Below, one piece after another: positions 46,137-56,028 of a DNA stretch of 64,000 nt; position 1 is the stretch's first letter, and every line of letters starts with the position of its first letter. Location: NCBI GenBank assembly GCA_963841695.1, contig CAWJDQ010000004.1, positions 310,001 through 374,000 of the forward strand. Direction: 5' to 3'. Below the pieces are notes generated by a model. It did not search any database, was not told where the DNA came from, and saw nothing but the letters and a program-made list of their open reading frames with translations. Origin of the DNA: RYN-230 sp963841695 (GTDB lineage: Bacteria > Actinomycetota > Actinomycetes > Streptosporangiales > Streptosporangiaceae). Both the position numbers and the translations under genes were made by a program.

Positions 46137-47895
46137 GCCATCGGGCCGCGTGCGGATCCGGGCCGGTCACGCCGGCCCGGCTGCGCAGGCCGGTGCGGAA
46201 CCAGGCCTCCCCGGCCCCGGCTTCTCACCCGGTGACGTGGTTCCCTATCCCGGCGACCTGGTCAGCCGGTACCGCGCGGCGGGGCTGTGGGCGGACCGCA
46301 CGATCGCGCAGGAGCTCACCGCCACCGCGGACGCCTACCCTGAGCATCCCGCCGTGGCGTCCGCCGGCGGGGTACTCCGTTACCGGGAACTCGACCAGGC
46401 CAGCGACCGGATCGCGCTGGGCCTGCGCGATCTCGGCCTCCGGCCGGGCGAACGGGTCCTGCTGCAGCTCGCCAACCACGCCGGGACCGTCCTGGCCTGG
46501 TACGGGCTGCTGAAGGCGGGACTGGTGCCGGTGGCCACCCTGGCCCAGCACCGCCGGCACGAGCTCGCCGAGATCGCGCGGCAGAGCCAGCCCGCGGCCC
46601 ACCTGTTCGAGCCCGGGTTCCCCGGCCACGACCTGGCGGCCCTGGCTGCGGAGACCGCCGCCGCCCAGCCCAGCATCCGGCTGGCGCTGACCCTGGGCGC
46701 CCCGCAGGCCGCCGGCGGCGACGCGGTGCCGGTCGAGTCGCTGCTGGCCCACCCGGCCGGCCCGGCGGCGGCCCGCGAGGAGGTGGCCGGCATCCAGCGC
46801 GCGCTGGCGCCCACCTCGGTCGCCGTCTTGCAGCTCTCCGGCGGGACGACCAGCGTGCCCAAGCTGATCCCGCGGCTGCAGTGCGAGTACTGGTACAACG
46901 CCCGGTGCTGGGCGGCCGCCGTGCGGCTGGCCCCCGGCGACTGCGCAGCCCACCTGCTGCCCGTGATCCACAACGCGGGGATCGTCTGCGCCGTGCACGC
47001 CGCGCACTCGGTGGGCGCGTGCGTGGCGGTGTGCGCGCCTGATCCCGCGGAACTGGCCACGCTGACCGGGCAGGCCCGGATCACGCACATGATGATGACC
47101 CGGGCCATCGTGAACGCCATCCACCGCGACCCGGCCATCTCCGCCGGCCTGGCCAGCCTGCGGGCGGTGACCTGGGCCGACCGCGTGGTGCCTGCTGAGG
47201 TGATCGCGGAGTTCGAGGCCGCGGGCGCCACCGTGGGGCAGATGTTCGGCATGGGTGAGGGCCTGTGCCTGGCCACGCCGCTCGACGCGGCACCGGCGAT
47301 CCGGCATCACACCCAGGGCACCCGGATCTCCGCGTACGACGAGGTCCGCGTGCTCGAGCCGGGCACCCTGCGGCCGGTGGCCCCGGGGGAGCGGGGCGAG
47401 CTGTGCGCCCGCGGCCCCTACACGATCCGCGGCTACTTCCGGGCGCCCGGGCGCAACGCGCAGGCGTTCACGCCCGACGGCTTCTACCGCACCGGCGACA
47501 TAGTCACCGAGATCCGCCAGGACGGGATGTCCTACTACCGGCTCGAGGACCGCATCAAGGACCTGATCAACCGGGGCGGCGAGAAGGTCAACGCCCAGGA
47601 GGTCGAGGAACTGCTGATCCGGCATCCGGCCGTGGAACGGGCGGCGGTCGTGGCCATGCCCGACCCGCGCCTCGGCGAGCGGGCCTGCGCCTTCCTGGTG
47701 GCCCGCCCCGGCGCCCGGGCGCCCGGGCTGGACGAGGTCCGGGTCTTCCTGGACACCATCGGGGTGGCCAAGTTCAAGTGGCCGGAGCGGATCGAGATCC
47801 GGGACGAACTGCCGCTGACCAATATTCACAAGGTCAACAAGGCCGCGCTGCGCCGGGAGATCCGGCGGCTCACCGGGGAGGGCGGGCCGGCATGA
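46126..47895 (+). CDS. aryl-acid CoA ligase / adenylase (2,3-dihydroxybenzoate or salicylate type)
   Basis: A 589-residue ANL enzyme resembling aryl-AMP ligases such as EntE/DhbE and salicylate-activating SdgA. Signatures are LSGGTTSVPKLIPR (P-loop), GMGEGLCLATP, FYRTGDIVTEIRQDG, YRLEDRIKDLINRGGEKVNAQEVE and NIHKVNKAALRRE with the catalytic Lys. No carrier-protein or NRPS gene is nearby, so conversion to a CoA thioester for catabolism is favoured over siderophore synthesis. It overlaps both neighbours. Confidence 0.87.
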   Translation: MNPEPSGRVRIRAGHAGPAAQAGAEPGLPGPGFSPGDVVPYPGDLVSRYRAAGLWADRTIAQELTATADAYPEHPAVASAGGVLRYRELDQASDRIALGLRDLGLRPGERVLLQLANHAGTVLAWYGLLKAGLVPVATLAQHRRHELAEIARQSQPAAHLFEPGFPGHDLAALAAETAAAQPSIRLALTLGAPQAAGGDAVPVESLLAHPAGPAAAREEVAGIQRALAPTSVAVLQLSGGTTSVPKLIPRLQCEYWYNARCWAAAVRLAPGDCAAHLLPVIHNAGIVCAVHAAHSVGACVAVCAPDPAELATLTGQARITHMMMTRAIVNAIHRDPAISAGLASLRAVTWADRVVPAEVIAEFEAAGATVGQMFGMGEGLCLATPLDAAPAIRHHTQGTRISAYDEVRVLEPGTLRPVAPGERGELCARGPYTIRGYFRAPGRNAQAFTPDGFYRTGDIVTEIRQDGMSYYRLEDRIKDLINRGGEKVNAQEVEELLIRHPAVERAAVVAMPDPRLGERACAFLVARPGARAPGLDEVRVFLDTIGVAKFKWPERIEIRDELPLTNIHKVNKAALRREIRRLTGEGGPA

Positions 47896-49451
47896 CCGCC
47901 CGCCGGGTGCAGATCATCGGCGGCGGCCCGGCTGGCCTGCTCACCGCCCGGCTGCTGGCCCGCTCGCATCCGGGCTGGTCCGTGCGGCTGGCCGAACGCC
48001 TGCCGCCGGAGGACACGTTCGGCTTCGGGGTCGGCCTGACCCGGCGGCTGATGACCTCGCTGCAGGAGGCGGACGCCCAGATCCACGACGCCATCGCCGC
48101 CGCCATGCACCCGTTCGCGTCGGCGGAATTCCGGCTGCCGCAGGGCGACATCACGTTCGGGCAGTTCCACAGCGGTGCGATCAGCCGCGCCCGGCTGCTG
48201 CGGATCCTGCTGGACGGCGCCCGGCAGGCTGGGGCGCAGGTGGAGATCGGCGCGGCGGCCACGGTCAACGATGCGCTGGACCGCGCCGACCTGGTGATCG
48301 CCGCGGACGGGGTGTCGAGTACGGTCCGCGACCGGCACGCGGCAGAGTTCGGCCCGCAGACGGGGCTGGGCCGGGGCCTGTTCATCTGGTGCGCGGCCCC
48401 GGTCGCGCTGGACGGCACCGTGTTCACCCCGGCCCGGACCCCGGACGGGGTGTTCGTGGCGCACAGCTACCCCTACGGCGACGGGTGGTCCACGTTCGTG
48501 ATCGAGGCGTCGGAGCGCACCCTGGAGCGGGCCGGGTTCACCGGCCGCGGGTGGGCCGATGAGGACGACTTCGACCGGGAGGCGCTGGCCTACCTGTCCG
48601 AGGCGTTCGCGCCGCTGCTCCGCGGGGCCGTGTTCACCGGCAACCGGTCATCCCGGTGGAGCCGGTTCCGGACGCTGCGCTGCGCCCGCTGGCAGCACGG
48701 CCGCGTCGTCCTGCTCGGGGATGCGGCCGCGACGGCCCACCCGTCCCTCGGCTCGGGCACGAAGATCGCCCTGGAGAGCGCCATCGCGCTGGCCGCGGCG
48801 CTGGGCCCGGTCGGGGACGAGGCGCCCGCGAGCGTCCTGGCCGGGTTCGAGCAGGCCCGCCGCCCGGCCGTGGAGCGGCTGCAGGACACGGCCCGGCGCA
48901 GCCAGCTGTGGTGGGAGTCGTTCGAGGCCCGCCAGGACCTGTCTCCCGCGCGGCTGGCCGTGGCCTACCTCAGCCGGGCCGGCGCGGTATCCCTCAGCGA
49001 CCTGGCGGCATCCGCGCCCGACGTGGTCACCCGGGCCGCCGCCGACTTCGCCGGTGTCCGGCCGGGCGACGTGCCCGGCCAGGATCTGGCCGGCTGGGTG
49101 CTGCACCGCCCGCTCACCGCCGGCGGCAGGCACTATCCCGGCCGGTTGCGGGGCCGGGCCGACCCGGCGGCGGCCGCCGCAGGCCTGGTCGAGGTGGGGT
49201 CCGGTGACGCCTGGGGGCCCGCGGGCCAGGAGTACCTGGACAAGTCCCGCGGCCGCCTCGGGCCGGGAGCCGGGGTCATCCGCCTGACCGGCCCGGCCGG
49301 CCGTGCCGCGCTGCTGGACCGGCTCGCCGTGGCTGAGCGCATCCGCCGGGACCTGGGCGCCGTCACCGAGGTGAGCGTCCCCGCGGAGCACCTCGGGCTG
49401 GCCGTGGACGGGCTGGTGGCGGGCCGGGCGGACCTGATCATCCTGGCCTAG
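47892..49451 (+). CDS. FAD-dependent aryl-CoA monooxygenase with reduced C-terminal domain
   Basis: A 519-residue flavoprotein. The N-terminal Rossmann motif is IIGGGPAGLLTARLLA, with the second FAD motif VVLLGDAAATAHPSLGSGTKIA, as in salicylyl-CoA 5-hydroxylase and anthraniloyl-CoA monooxygenase. Anthraniloyl-CoA enzymes carry a further Old-Yellow-Enzyme barrel (about 370 residues); here only about 110 residues follow the hydroxylase and the last segment ERIRRDLG and LVAGRADLIILA resembles the final barrel unit. So hydroxylation of an aryl-CoA is likely while ring reduction is not. ATGA overlap with the ligase. Confidence 0.85.
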   Translation: MTARRVQIIGGGPAGLLTARLLARSHPGWSVRLAERLPPEDTFGFGVGLTRRLMTSLQEADAQIHDAIAAAMHPFASAEFRLPQGDITFGQFHSGAISRARLLRILLDGARQAGAQVEIGAAATVNDALDRADLVIAADGVSSTVRDRHAAEFGPQTGLGRGLFIWCAAPVALDGTVFTPARTPDGVFVAHSYPYGDGWSTFVIEASERTLERAGFTGRGWADEDDFDREALAYLSEAFAPLLRGAVFTGNRSSRWSRFRTLRCARWQHGRVVLLGDAAATAHPSLGSGTKIALESAIALAAALGPVGDEAPASVLAGFEQARRPAVERLQDTARRSQLWWESFEARQDLSPARLAVAYLSRAGAVSLSDLAASAPDVVTRAAADFAGVRPGDVPGQDLAGWVLHRPLTAGGRHYPGRLRGRADPAAAAAGLVEVGSGDAWGPAGQEYLDKSRGRLGPGAGVIRLTGPAGRAALLDRLAVAERIRRDLGAVTEVSVPAEHLGLAVDGLVAGRADLIILA

Positions 49452-49513
49452 CACCGGGCGGACCTGACCGGGCCCGGCGGCCAGGCGGCCGGGAAGCCCA
49501 GCGGGCGGGAAGC

Positions 49514-50218
49514 TCAGCCGCCGTCGCGGCCGAGCACGCGCTCCAGGTACTGCACATCCTCGCGCAGCAGGGCCAGCGCGCCCTGCGGGCTGCCCAGGGC
49601 CCCGGTCCTCCCGGCCTCCTGCGCGACCATGGCCACGGCCAGGTCCGCCAGCTGGCCGGCGAGGTCAGCCGGGCTGCGGCCCGAGCCGGGGTGATGCCAC
49701 CACGCCACCCAGTTGCACATGCCGATCACGGCCAGGGCGGCCAGCCGGGGATCCACGGGACGGAACTGGCCCGCGCTGACGCCGTCCTCGATGACCTGGG
49801 CCAGGCTGCGGAGCAGCGCCCGCTTGGCCGCCTGGTGCACCTCCGCGAGGTCCGGCGGGAGCTCGTGCTCGGATCGCTCGAGCAGCAGGAACCGGGCCGG
49901 CTGGGTCGCCCGGCCCAGCGCCATCAGCCGGGCGATCTCGTGCACCTGGGCCGCTGGCCCGAGACCGGTCTGGCCGGCCACCGCGCTGATCTCAGCGGCG
50001 CTGCCCTCCGTGATCTCGGTCACCAGCCGGGCCAGCAGCTCGTCCTTGCTCCTGACGTAGTGGTACAGGGCCGGCCGGGTCATGCCCATGGCCTCGGCAA
50101 TGTCCTGGAGACTGGTGCCGGCGTAGCCGCGCTCCGCGAACAGGCGCGCGGCCTGCTCGTACATGTCGTTCTCGACGAGCTCGCGGCGCGCGGCCCGGCC
50201 GTCCCGGCTCTGCGTCAC
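49514..50218 (-). CDS. TetR/AcrR family regulator
   Basis: A 234-residue repressor with helix-turn-helix at residues 20-65 (GYAGTSLQDIAEAMGMTRPA and ALYHYVRSKDELLARL). GTG 50218 overlaps the stop of the glucose-6-phosphate dehydrogenase gene (GTGA), so the two are cotranscribed. It is convergent with the aryl-CoA operon and could regulate that operon, but operator sites are not evident. Confidence 0.88.
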   Translation of the reverse strand: MTQSRDGRAARRELVENDMYEQAARLFAERGYAGTSLQDIAEAMGMTRPALYHYVRSKDELLARLVTEITEGSAAEISAVAGQTGLGPAAQVHEIARLMALGRATQPARFLLLERSEHELPPDLAEVHQAAKRALLRSLAQVIEDGVSAGQFRPVDPRLAALAVIGMCNWVAWWHHPGSGRSPADLAGQLADLAVAMVAQEAGRTGALGSPQGALALLREDVQYLERVLGRDGG

Positions 50219-51652
50219 TGGCCCAGCAGCCAGCGCCCCGGGGCGATGAGCTCGCGGGCCTCGGCCGGCCCCCAGGACCCTGGCACGTAGGGAACGATCC
50301 CGGGCGGGCTGGCCAGCAGCGGCGCGGCCACCTCCCACACGGCGGCCAGGCCGTCCGGGCGGGTGAACAGCGAGCGGTCGCCGAGCAGCACGTCGTGGAT
50401 CAGCCGGACGTAGGGCGGCAGCGGATCCGCGCCCTGCAGGTGCGACAGCGGGATCGAGGCGTGCGCGGGCTCCAGCGTGAGCGCCGGGCCGGGCTTCTTG
50501 GCCATCAGCGACAGGTCGATCTCGCCGTTGCCCGCCAGCGAGAACGACAGCACGTTGCTCCCGGGCGGCAGCTGCCCGGCCAGCGGCCCGGCCGGCTCGC
50601 GCAGGATCAGGCTGACCCGCTGCTCGGTGGCCGCCAGCCGCTTGCCGGTGCGCAGGTAGAACGGGACGCCACGCCAGCGGTCGTTGTCGATCCACAGCCG
50701 GGCGGCCACGAACGTGTCGCGGCGTGGAGTCGGCCGCCACCCCCGGCACGTCGCGGTACCCGTCGAACTGGCCCAGCACCACCTCGGCCGGGTCCAGCGG
50801 CCGGAAGCAGCTGATCACCTCTTCCCGGGCCGCCTGCAGGTCGAGCGGGCCCAGGCTGGCCGGCGGTTCCATGGCCACCTCGGCGGCGACCTGGAACAGG
50901 TGGGTGACCAGCATGTCCAGCACCGCGCCGGTGGCGTCGTAGAACCCGGCCCGGTCGGTGATGCCGAGCTTCTCGGGCACGTCGATCTGCACGGACTCGA
51001 CGTAGTCCCGGCACCACATCGCGCCGAACAGACCGTTGGCGAAGCGCAGCACATGCAGGTCCTGGGTGGCCTCTTTGCCGAGGAAATGATCGATCCGGTA
51101 GACCTGCTGCTCGTCGAGCACCGAGTGGACGACCCGGTCCAGCTCCTCGAAGTTCCGTGGCGAGGTGCCGAACGGCTTCTCGTAGACCGCCCGCGCGCCC
51201 TTGGCCAGCCCGTGCTGGCCCAGCGCCTTGGTCAGCTCGGTGAAGGCGACCGGGGGGACAGCCAGGTAGTGGACGAGCTGGGGGTCGCTGCCGAGCGACG
51301 TGCGGGCCTTGCCCAGCACGTCCAGCAGGCTGCCGGGATCGTCGGTATTGAACCCGCCGCCCGCGAACAACACCCGCTCGGCGAACGCGTCCCACTGCGC
51401 CTTCTCCGGCGTGGGGCCGAACTCGGTCAGCGCCTCGTGGACGTGCTTGCGGAAGTCCTCGTGCGCGACGTCGCCGCGGCCGTTGCCGACCAGCCGCCAC
51501 TCCCTGGGCAGCAGCCCCTCGGTGGCCAGCCGGTAGAACGCCGGCAGCACCAGGCGCTTGGCCAGGTCGCCGGTCGCGCCGAAGAGGACGAAGACCGTCG
51601 GGCCCGGGTGGGAGGCAGGGCTGCTCTGGGGAGAACGCTTCGCAGTGGGCAT
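50215..51652 (-). CDS. zwf: glucose-6-phosphate 1-dehydrogenase, frameshifted
   Basis: About 478 residues; it oxidises glucose-6-phosphate to 6-phosphogluconolactone with NADP. FGATGDLAKRLVLPA is the cofactor-binding loop, YRIDHFLGKE the active-site signature with catalytic His, and EKPFGTS and WRGVPFYLRTGKRL are conserved. An extra base near 50735 shifts the frame in the middle, which also creates an apparent fusion with the TetR gene. Because housekeeping zwf usually sits with tal/opcA, this may be a second copy. Confidence 0.9.
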
Positions 51653-51701
51653 GCCCCCAATTTACGTGCCCGCGGTCGCCGGAGAGGTGCTGGCCGGCCG
51701 C

Positions 51702-52448
51702 TCAGGCGTGCCCGCCGATCAGGGTGCCGATGCTGAACGTGACCGCGATGGCCATCGCGCCCAGCAGCAGCTGGCGGACGCCCGAGTGGACCAGCGGCCG
51801 CCCGGTGAGCTGGCCGACCACCATCCCGCCGGTGACCAGCGCCACCGCCGTGATCACCAGGGTGGCGACCAGGTTCGGCAGGCCCAGCAGGTAGGGCAGC
51901 AGCGGCACCAGCGCGCCGAGGGAGAACGACAGCAGCGAGGCGAAGCCGGCCAGGACGGGGGAGGGCAGCTCGCCGGGATCGATGCCGAGTTCCTCCCGGG
52001 TGTGCACGCGCAGCGCCGTGCCCGGGTCCCGGGACACCGCGGCGGCCATCCGGCCCGCGGTCTCGGCGTCCGCGCCGTATTCGCGGAAGTAGCCGGCCAG
52101 CTCTTCCTGCTCGGCCAGGGGGAACTGGGCCAGCATCTTCTTTTCCAGCGCCACCTCGGCGTGCACCAGCTCGTTCTGGTTGGTGACCGAGATGTACTCG
52201 CCGGTGCCCATCGAGAACGCGCCGGCCACCAGGGCGGCCACCCCGGTCAGCACGATGGTGTGCGCGGCCACCTGGCCCCCGCCCAGCCCGGCGATCAGCG
52301 ACGCGTTGGTGACCAGCCCGTCCACCGCGCCGAACACCGTCGGCCGCAGCCAGCCGCCGGACACGTCCCGATGCCCGTGCGACCAGCCCGCGCGCAGCGC
52401 CGCGGTCCCGGTCGCCGAGGACGGGCCGCGTATTTCCTCGTCAGCCAC
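51702..52448 (-). CDS. VIT1/CCC1-family Fe/Mn transporter
   Basis: A 248-residue membrane protein. Helix 1 region FGAVDGLVTNASLIAGLGGG and the MGTGEYISVTNQNEL segment are diagnostic for VIT1/CCC1; a soluble acidic metal-binding loop (HAEVALEKKMLAQFPLAEQEE region) separates two N-terminal from three C-terminal helices. It should move Fe2+ or Mn2+ across the cytoplasmic membrane. GTG 52448; upstream of zwf by 49 bp on the same strand. Confidence 0.9.
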   Translation of the reverse strand: MADEEIRGPSSATGTAALRAGWSHGHRDVSGGWLRPTVFGAVDGLVTNASLIAGLGGGQVAAHTIVLTGVAALVAGAFSMGTGEYISVTNQNELVHAEVALEKKMLAQFPLAEQEELAGYFREYGADAETAGRMAAAVSRDPGTALRVHTREELGIDPGELPSPVLAGFASLLSFSLGALVPLLPYLLGLPNLVATLVITAVALVTGGMVVGQLTGRPLVHSGVRQLLLGAMAIAVTFSIGTLIGGHA

Positions 52449-52621
52449 TGGTGCTGATCACCCCCGCGCCGTGTCCGTCCGGTGCATGTCACGGTACTGC
52501 CGGGGCCTGGCCCCCCGGGGCACGGCCGGGCAACACGCGCGGATATACTTCTGTTTCAGAAATTGTTGGCTCGCTGGCGAGCTGCTGGCGGGCACCCGAT
52601 CCCCCAGGAAGCGTTCTTCTG
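52449..52621. other. divergent spacer between VIT1 and ClC genes
   Basis: A 173-bp promoter region for both genes. GGATATACTTCTG near 52540 is locally AT-rich and a short hairpin TTCTG-TTT-CAGAA lies there. The ribosome binding site for the ClC gene is weak (AGGAAG about 15 bp ahead of ATG 52622). Confidence 0.35.
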
Positions 52622-54101
52622 ATGGCCAGCGAACCCGCGGCCCAGGCCCGGCCCGCGCCCCCCGGGCGCCCCCCGGCCCCCGGGCACCCGCCGGCCACCG
52701 CATCGCCCGGCCCGCCCGGGGCCCCGGCTACCCGGGCGCCCCGGACTGGCCGGGTCCGCGTCCCGGCCCCGCTGATCAGCTACCGGCTCCCGTCCGGCCG
52801 GGGCGCCACCGAGCAGCCGAACGCCACCGGCGACGGCGAGGCCGCGCTCACCCCCCGGTTCTGGGCCATGGTCGCGCTGACCGGCGTGGCCGCCGGGCTG
52901 TTCGGGGATCTGCTGATGCTGCTCCTGTTCACCGTCCAGCATCTGGCGTTCGGGTACCACACCGGGTCGCTGGAGTCCGCGGCGGAGCACGCGTCCGACC
53001 TCCGCCGCCTGGTGGTGCTGCTGAGCGCCGGGGTGTTCGGCGGGATCGCCTGGTTCCTGCTGCGCCGCTTTACCCACGGGGAGAAGTCAGACCTCGATGA
53101 CGAGGTGTGGGGCGACGGGACCCGGCTGTCCTTCCGCCGGTCGCTCGGCACCTCGGTCATCTCCGAGATCGTCATCGGGATGGGCGCGTCGCTGGGTCGG
53201 GAGGCCGCGCCCAAGCTGATGGGCGGGGCGTCCGCGGGCATCCTGGCCGGCTGGGCCCGGCTGACCCCGGCCCAGCGACGGCTGCTGATGGCGTGCGGCG
53301 GGGGAGCGGGGCTGGCCGCGGTGTACAACGTGCCGCTGGGCGGTGCCCTGTTCACCGCCGAGGTCATGATGGGCAGCATCAGCCTGCCGATCGTCCTGCC
53401 CGCGCTGGCCTGCTCCGGGATCGCCACCGCGACCGCGTGGCTGTACCTGCCCAACCGGGCCACCTACCTGGACGTGCCCGGCGTACCACACCACGCTGCC
53501 GCTGCTGGTCTGGGCGCTGCTCGCCGGGCCGGTGATCGGGCTGATCGCGTCCGGGTACATCCGGCTGATCGGCTGGGTCACGCATCACCAGGCCAGCGGC
53601 CGGTGGGCGCTGATCGCCCCGCTGGGGGCGTTCGGGGTCCTGGCCCTCGCCGGCCTCGCCTATCCCCAGCTGTTCGGCAACGGGAAGGACATGGCCCACG
53701 ACGCGTTCCTCGGGTCGGACGGCCTGGTCCTGCTGCTGGTGCTGTTCGCGCTGAAGCCCCTGGTCACGGCCCTGTGCCTGGGCAGCGGCGCGTCCGGGGG
53801 GCTGTTCACGCCGACGATGAGCACGGGGGCGGTGCTGGGCGGCGCGGCCGGCCTCGCGTGGAGCCTGGCCTGGCCCGGCTCGCCGGCAGGCGCCTACGCG
53901 CTGGTCGGTGCGGCGGCCATGCTCGGCGCGGCCATGCAGGCGCCGCTGGCCGGCCTGGTCCTGATCATGGAGCTCAGCCACGGGGGCTTCGCGATCATGA
54001 TCCCGCTGGTCCTGGCCACGGTTATCGCCACCGTGGTCGCCCGGCACATCGACGGGTACTCGATCTACTCCGCCCGCCTGCGGGCCCACCCGCCCGGGTA
54101 A
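52622..54101 (+). CDS. ClC-family chloride channel/transporter, frameshifted
   Basis: An approximately 492-residue ClC protein after a Pro/Ala-rich cytoplasmic N-terminus of about 50 residues. The GxxxP-type selectivity segments appear as GMGASLGREAAPK (usually GSGGREGP), NVPLGGALFTAEV and GSGASGGLFTPTMSTGA. About ten hydrophobic helices are present; no CBS domains follow. One extra base near 53481 breaks the frame; removal gives YLDVPAYHTTLPLL. The gating Glu position reads GREAAPK, so Glu is kept. Confidence 0.88.
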
Positions 54102-54181
54102 TCCGCGGCGCGGGCGGTCGCCGGGCGTTTAGTGGCGGGCTGGCGGGGCGCCGCCGGCTGTTCACCCCGGTGATCCACATC

Positions 54182-54232
54182 GGGTGTTAAAACCCCTGCC
54201 GGGCTGGGCATTTTACCTAGAGAAAACCCAGC
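54182..54232 (+). promoter_or_regulatory. structured AT-rich leader of the GH128-like gene
   Basis: GGGT and ACCC close a small hairpin (54182-54195), followed by GCTGGG (54203-54208) pairing with CCCAGC (54227-54232), extended by TTTT/AAAA across a 2-nt bulge around the loop ACCTAGAG. The leader is AT-rich compared with its surroundings. It does not match a riboswitch I know well. Confidence 0.4.
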
Positions 54233-54293
54233 GGCGCGGCTAACGCCGTCCGCTGGCTGTGGTGACCGGCTCCGCACGATCGCGAGGCACGCC

Positions 54294-55235
54294 ATGGATT
54301 TCTTCCGAACATCCGCCGCCCCGTCCGCACCCCCGGTCCCCAGGCCGGGGAAGGCCCTCCTGGCCGGCCTCGCCGCCCTGAGCGTCGCGTTCGCCGCGCT
54401 CGGGGCCGCGTCCCCGCACCGGCCGTCTGCCCGTCCGGCGGCGGTGACCGCGGCCCGCCCGGCCGTGAGCCGCGGTAGCCTGCACGCCGTGACCGACGCC
54501 GCCGATGTCAAGAAGGGCGTCGGGGCCTGGACCTTCACCGGCGTCAGCCAGGCTCTCGCCGATTCCGGGGCATCCTGGTACTACACCTGGTCGCCGAACC
54601 ATTCCGGTATCAGTACCCCGTCCGGCGTGCAGTTCGTCCCGATGATCTGGGGCAGCGCCGACGTCACCTCCGCCGCGCTCAGCCAGGCCGAGCAGTACGG
54701 GAGCGTCCTGCTCGGCTTCAACGAGCCGGACAACGCCAGCCAGTCGGACCTGAGCGTGTCCCAGGCGCTCAGCCTGTGGCCCCAGCTGATGGCCACCGGG
54801 ATGACCCTAGGCAGCCCCGCCGTCACGGCCGGCGGTGCCGCCCCGGGCGGCTGGCTGGACCAGTTCATGGCGGGTGTGGCGGCCCGCGGGTACCGGGTGA
54901 ACTTCATCGCCCTGCACTGGTACGGGTCTGACTTCGCGACCGCCACGGCCGTGGCGCAGCTGAAGAGCTACCTCCAGGGCGTCTACGCCCGCTACCACCT
55001 GCCGATCTGGCTCACCGAGTTCGCGCTGGCCAACTGGGCCGCGGGCACCTTCCCCACCGACAGCCAGCAGGCCGCCTTCCTCTCCGCCGCGCTGCCGATG
55101 CTGCAGGGCCTGTCCTACGTGCAGCGCTACGCGTGGTTCGCGCTGCCGGTCGATCCCGCCTACGGCAACACGGGCTTGTTCGCCAGCGGGCCGGTCGTCA
55201 CCACCGTCGGCCGGGCCTACGAAGCCGCGCCGTGA
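54294..55235 (+). CDS. secreted GH128-like (Asl1) glycoside hydrolase
   Basis: A 313-residue exported protein: a basic N-terminus, hydrophobic ALLAGLAALSVAFAALGAAS, then a catalytic TIM barrel with LLGFNEPDNAS (acid/base Glu), FIALHWYG and WLTEFALANW (nucleophile Glu), the pattern of GH128 endo-beta-1,3-glucanases. It likely digests fungal or plant beta-glucan. ATG 54294 is 62 bp downstream of the structured leader. Confidence 0.85.
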   Translation: MDFFRTSAAPSAPPVPRPGKALLAGLAALSVAFAALGAASPHRPSARPAAVTAARPAVSRGSLHAVTDAADVKKGVGAWTFTGVSQALADSGASWYYTWSPNHSGISTPSGVQFVPMIWGSADVTSAALSQAEQYGSVLLGFNEPDNASQSDLSVSQALSLWPQLMATGMTLGSPAVTAGGAAPGGWLDQFMAGVAARGYRVNFIALHWYGSDFATATAVAQLKSYLQGVYARYHLPIWLTEFALANWAAGTFPTDSQQAAFLSAALPMLQGLSYVQRYAWFALPVDPAYGNTGLFASGPVVTTVGRAYEAAP

Positions 55236-55263
55236 CCCGGCCTGAAGAGGCCTGCCGCCGGGC

Positions 55264-56021
55264 CTACCCGGGGGGCCGGGGCGCCGGGGGCGGCAGCAGG
55301 CCGGCCAGGATGCGGGTCATGGCCCGGTCGAACAGCGTCTCCGGCTGGCCCGGGTCACCCTGGGCGCCCTGCCTGGCCAGCGCGGCGGGTGCGTCGGCCA
55401 GCGCGGCCGCCAGATGCGGATGCCGGCCCCGGCGGTGATCTGCAGCAGGTAGCCGGCCAGCGAGCCCTGCCACTCGGTGATGTCCTGCCCGGCCCGCTGC
55501 TGGCCGATCTCGGTCTCCGCGACCAGCCGCACGGCCCCGGAGAACAGGCCGATGATCTCTAGCTTGGCGGGGCCGCTGAGGTCCACCGTCGCCAGCGCGG
55601 CCAGGATGTGCTCGATGAAGGCGACCGCGTTCGGCCCGGGCAGGTTCCCGGCGCCCGGCACGTCGAGCAGCCATGGGTGCCGGTGGTAGAGGGCCCGGCC
55701 CTGCTGGGCGAGCCGGAGCAGATCCGCCGCTGGCCGGCCCGAGGGGATTTCGTACGAGAACTCCCCGTAGACCTGGTCGGCCATCAGTTCCACCAGCTCG
55801 TCCCGGGTGGCGAGGTAGCGGTACAGGGAGGCGGGTGCGGTCCCGATGGCCGCCGCGGCCGAGCGCATGGTCACCGCGGCGAGACCGCTGGCGTCGGCCA
55901 GCCTGATGCCCGCCGACGCGATCTCCGCCCGGCTGTGTTCCGGGGCTGGCCCGCGGGCCGACCGCTCCGGCCGGGTCCAGATGCTCGGGCCCCGGCCGCC
56001 GGGCTTCCGTTCCTCGCTCAT
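55264..56021 (-). CDS. TetR family regulator, frameshifted
   Basis: About 252 residues; helix-turn-helix at GLAAVTMRSAAAAIGTAPAS and LYRYLATRDELVELM, with a TetR_C domain downstream. One base is missing near 55425, so the last third is read in another frame (HLAAALADAP onward). ATG 56021 is chosen because AGGAACGG precedes less well for the upstream ATG 56030. The palindrome ACTGTATTCAGT at 56029 lies directly before it, suggesting autoregulation and control of the divergent hydrolase. Confidence 0.83.
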
Positions 56022-56028
56022 TGCGAAC

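Noticed and set aside
46126..47895. Siderophore starter adenylation enzyme
   Set aside because: The protein resembles EntE/DhbE, but no isochorismatase, aryl-carrier or NRPS gene is nearby, while CoA-ester enzymes are.
49514..51652. Apparent fusion of glucose-6-phosphate dehydrogenase and TetR
   Set aside because: An extra base near 50735 shifts the dehydrogenase into the TetR frame. With it removed the two genes are separate and overlap by GTGA.
54182..54232. c-di-AMP (ydaO) riboswitch before a wall or glucan hydrolase
   Set aside because: The leader lacks the conserved sequence blocks and the length of that class.
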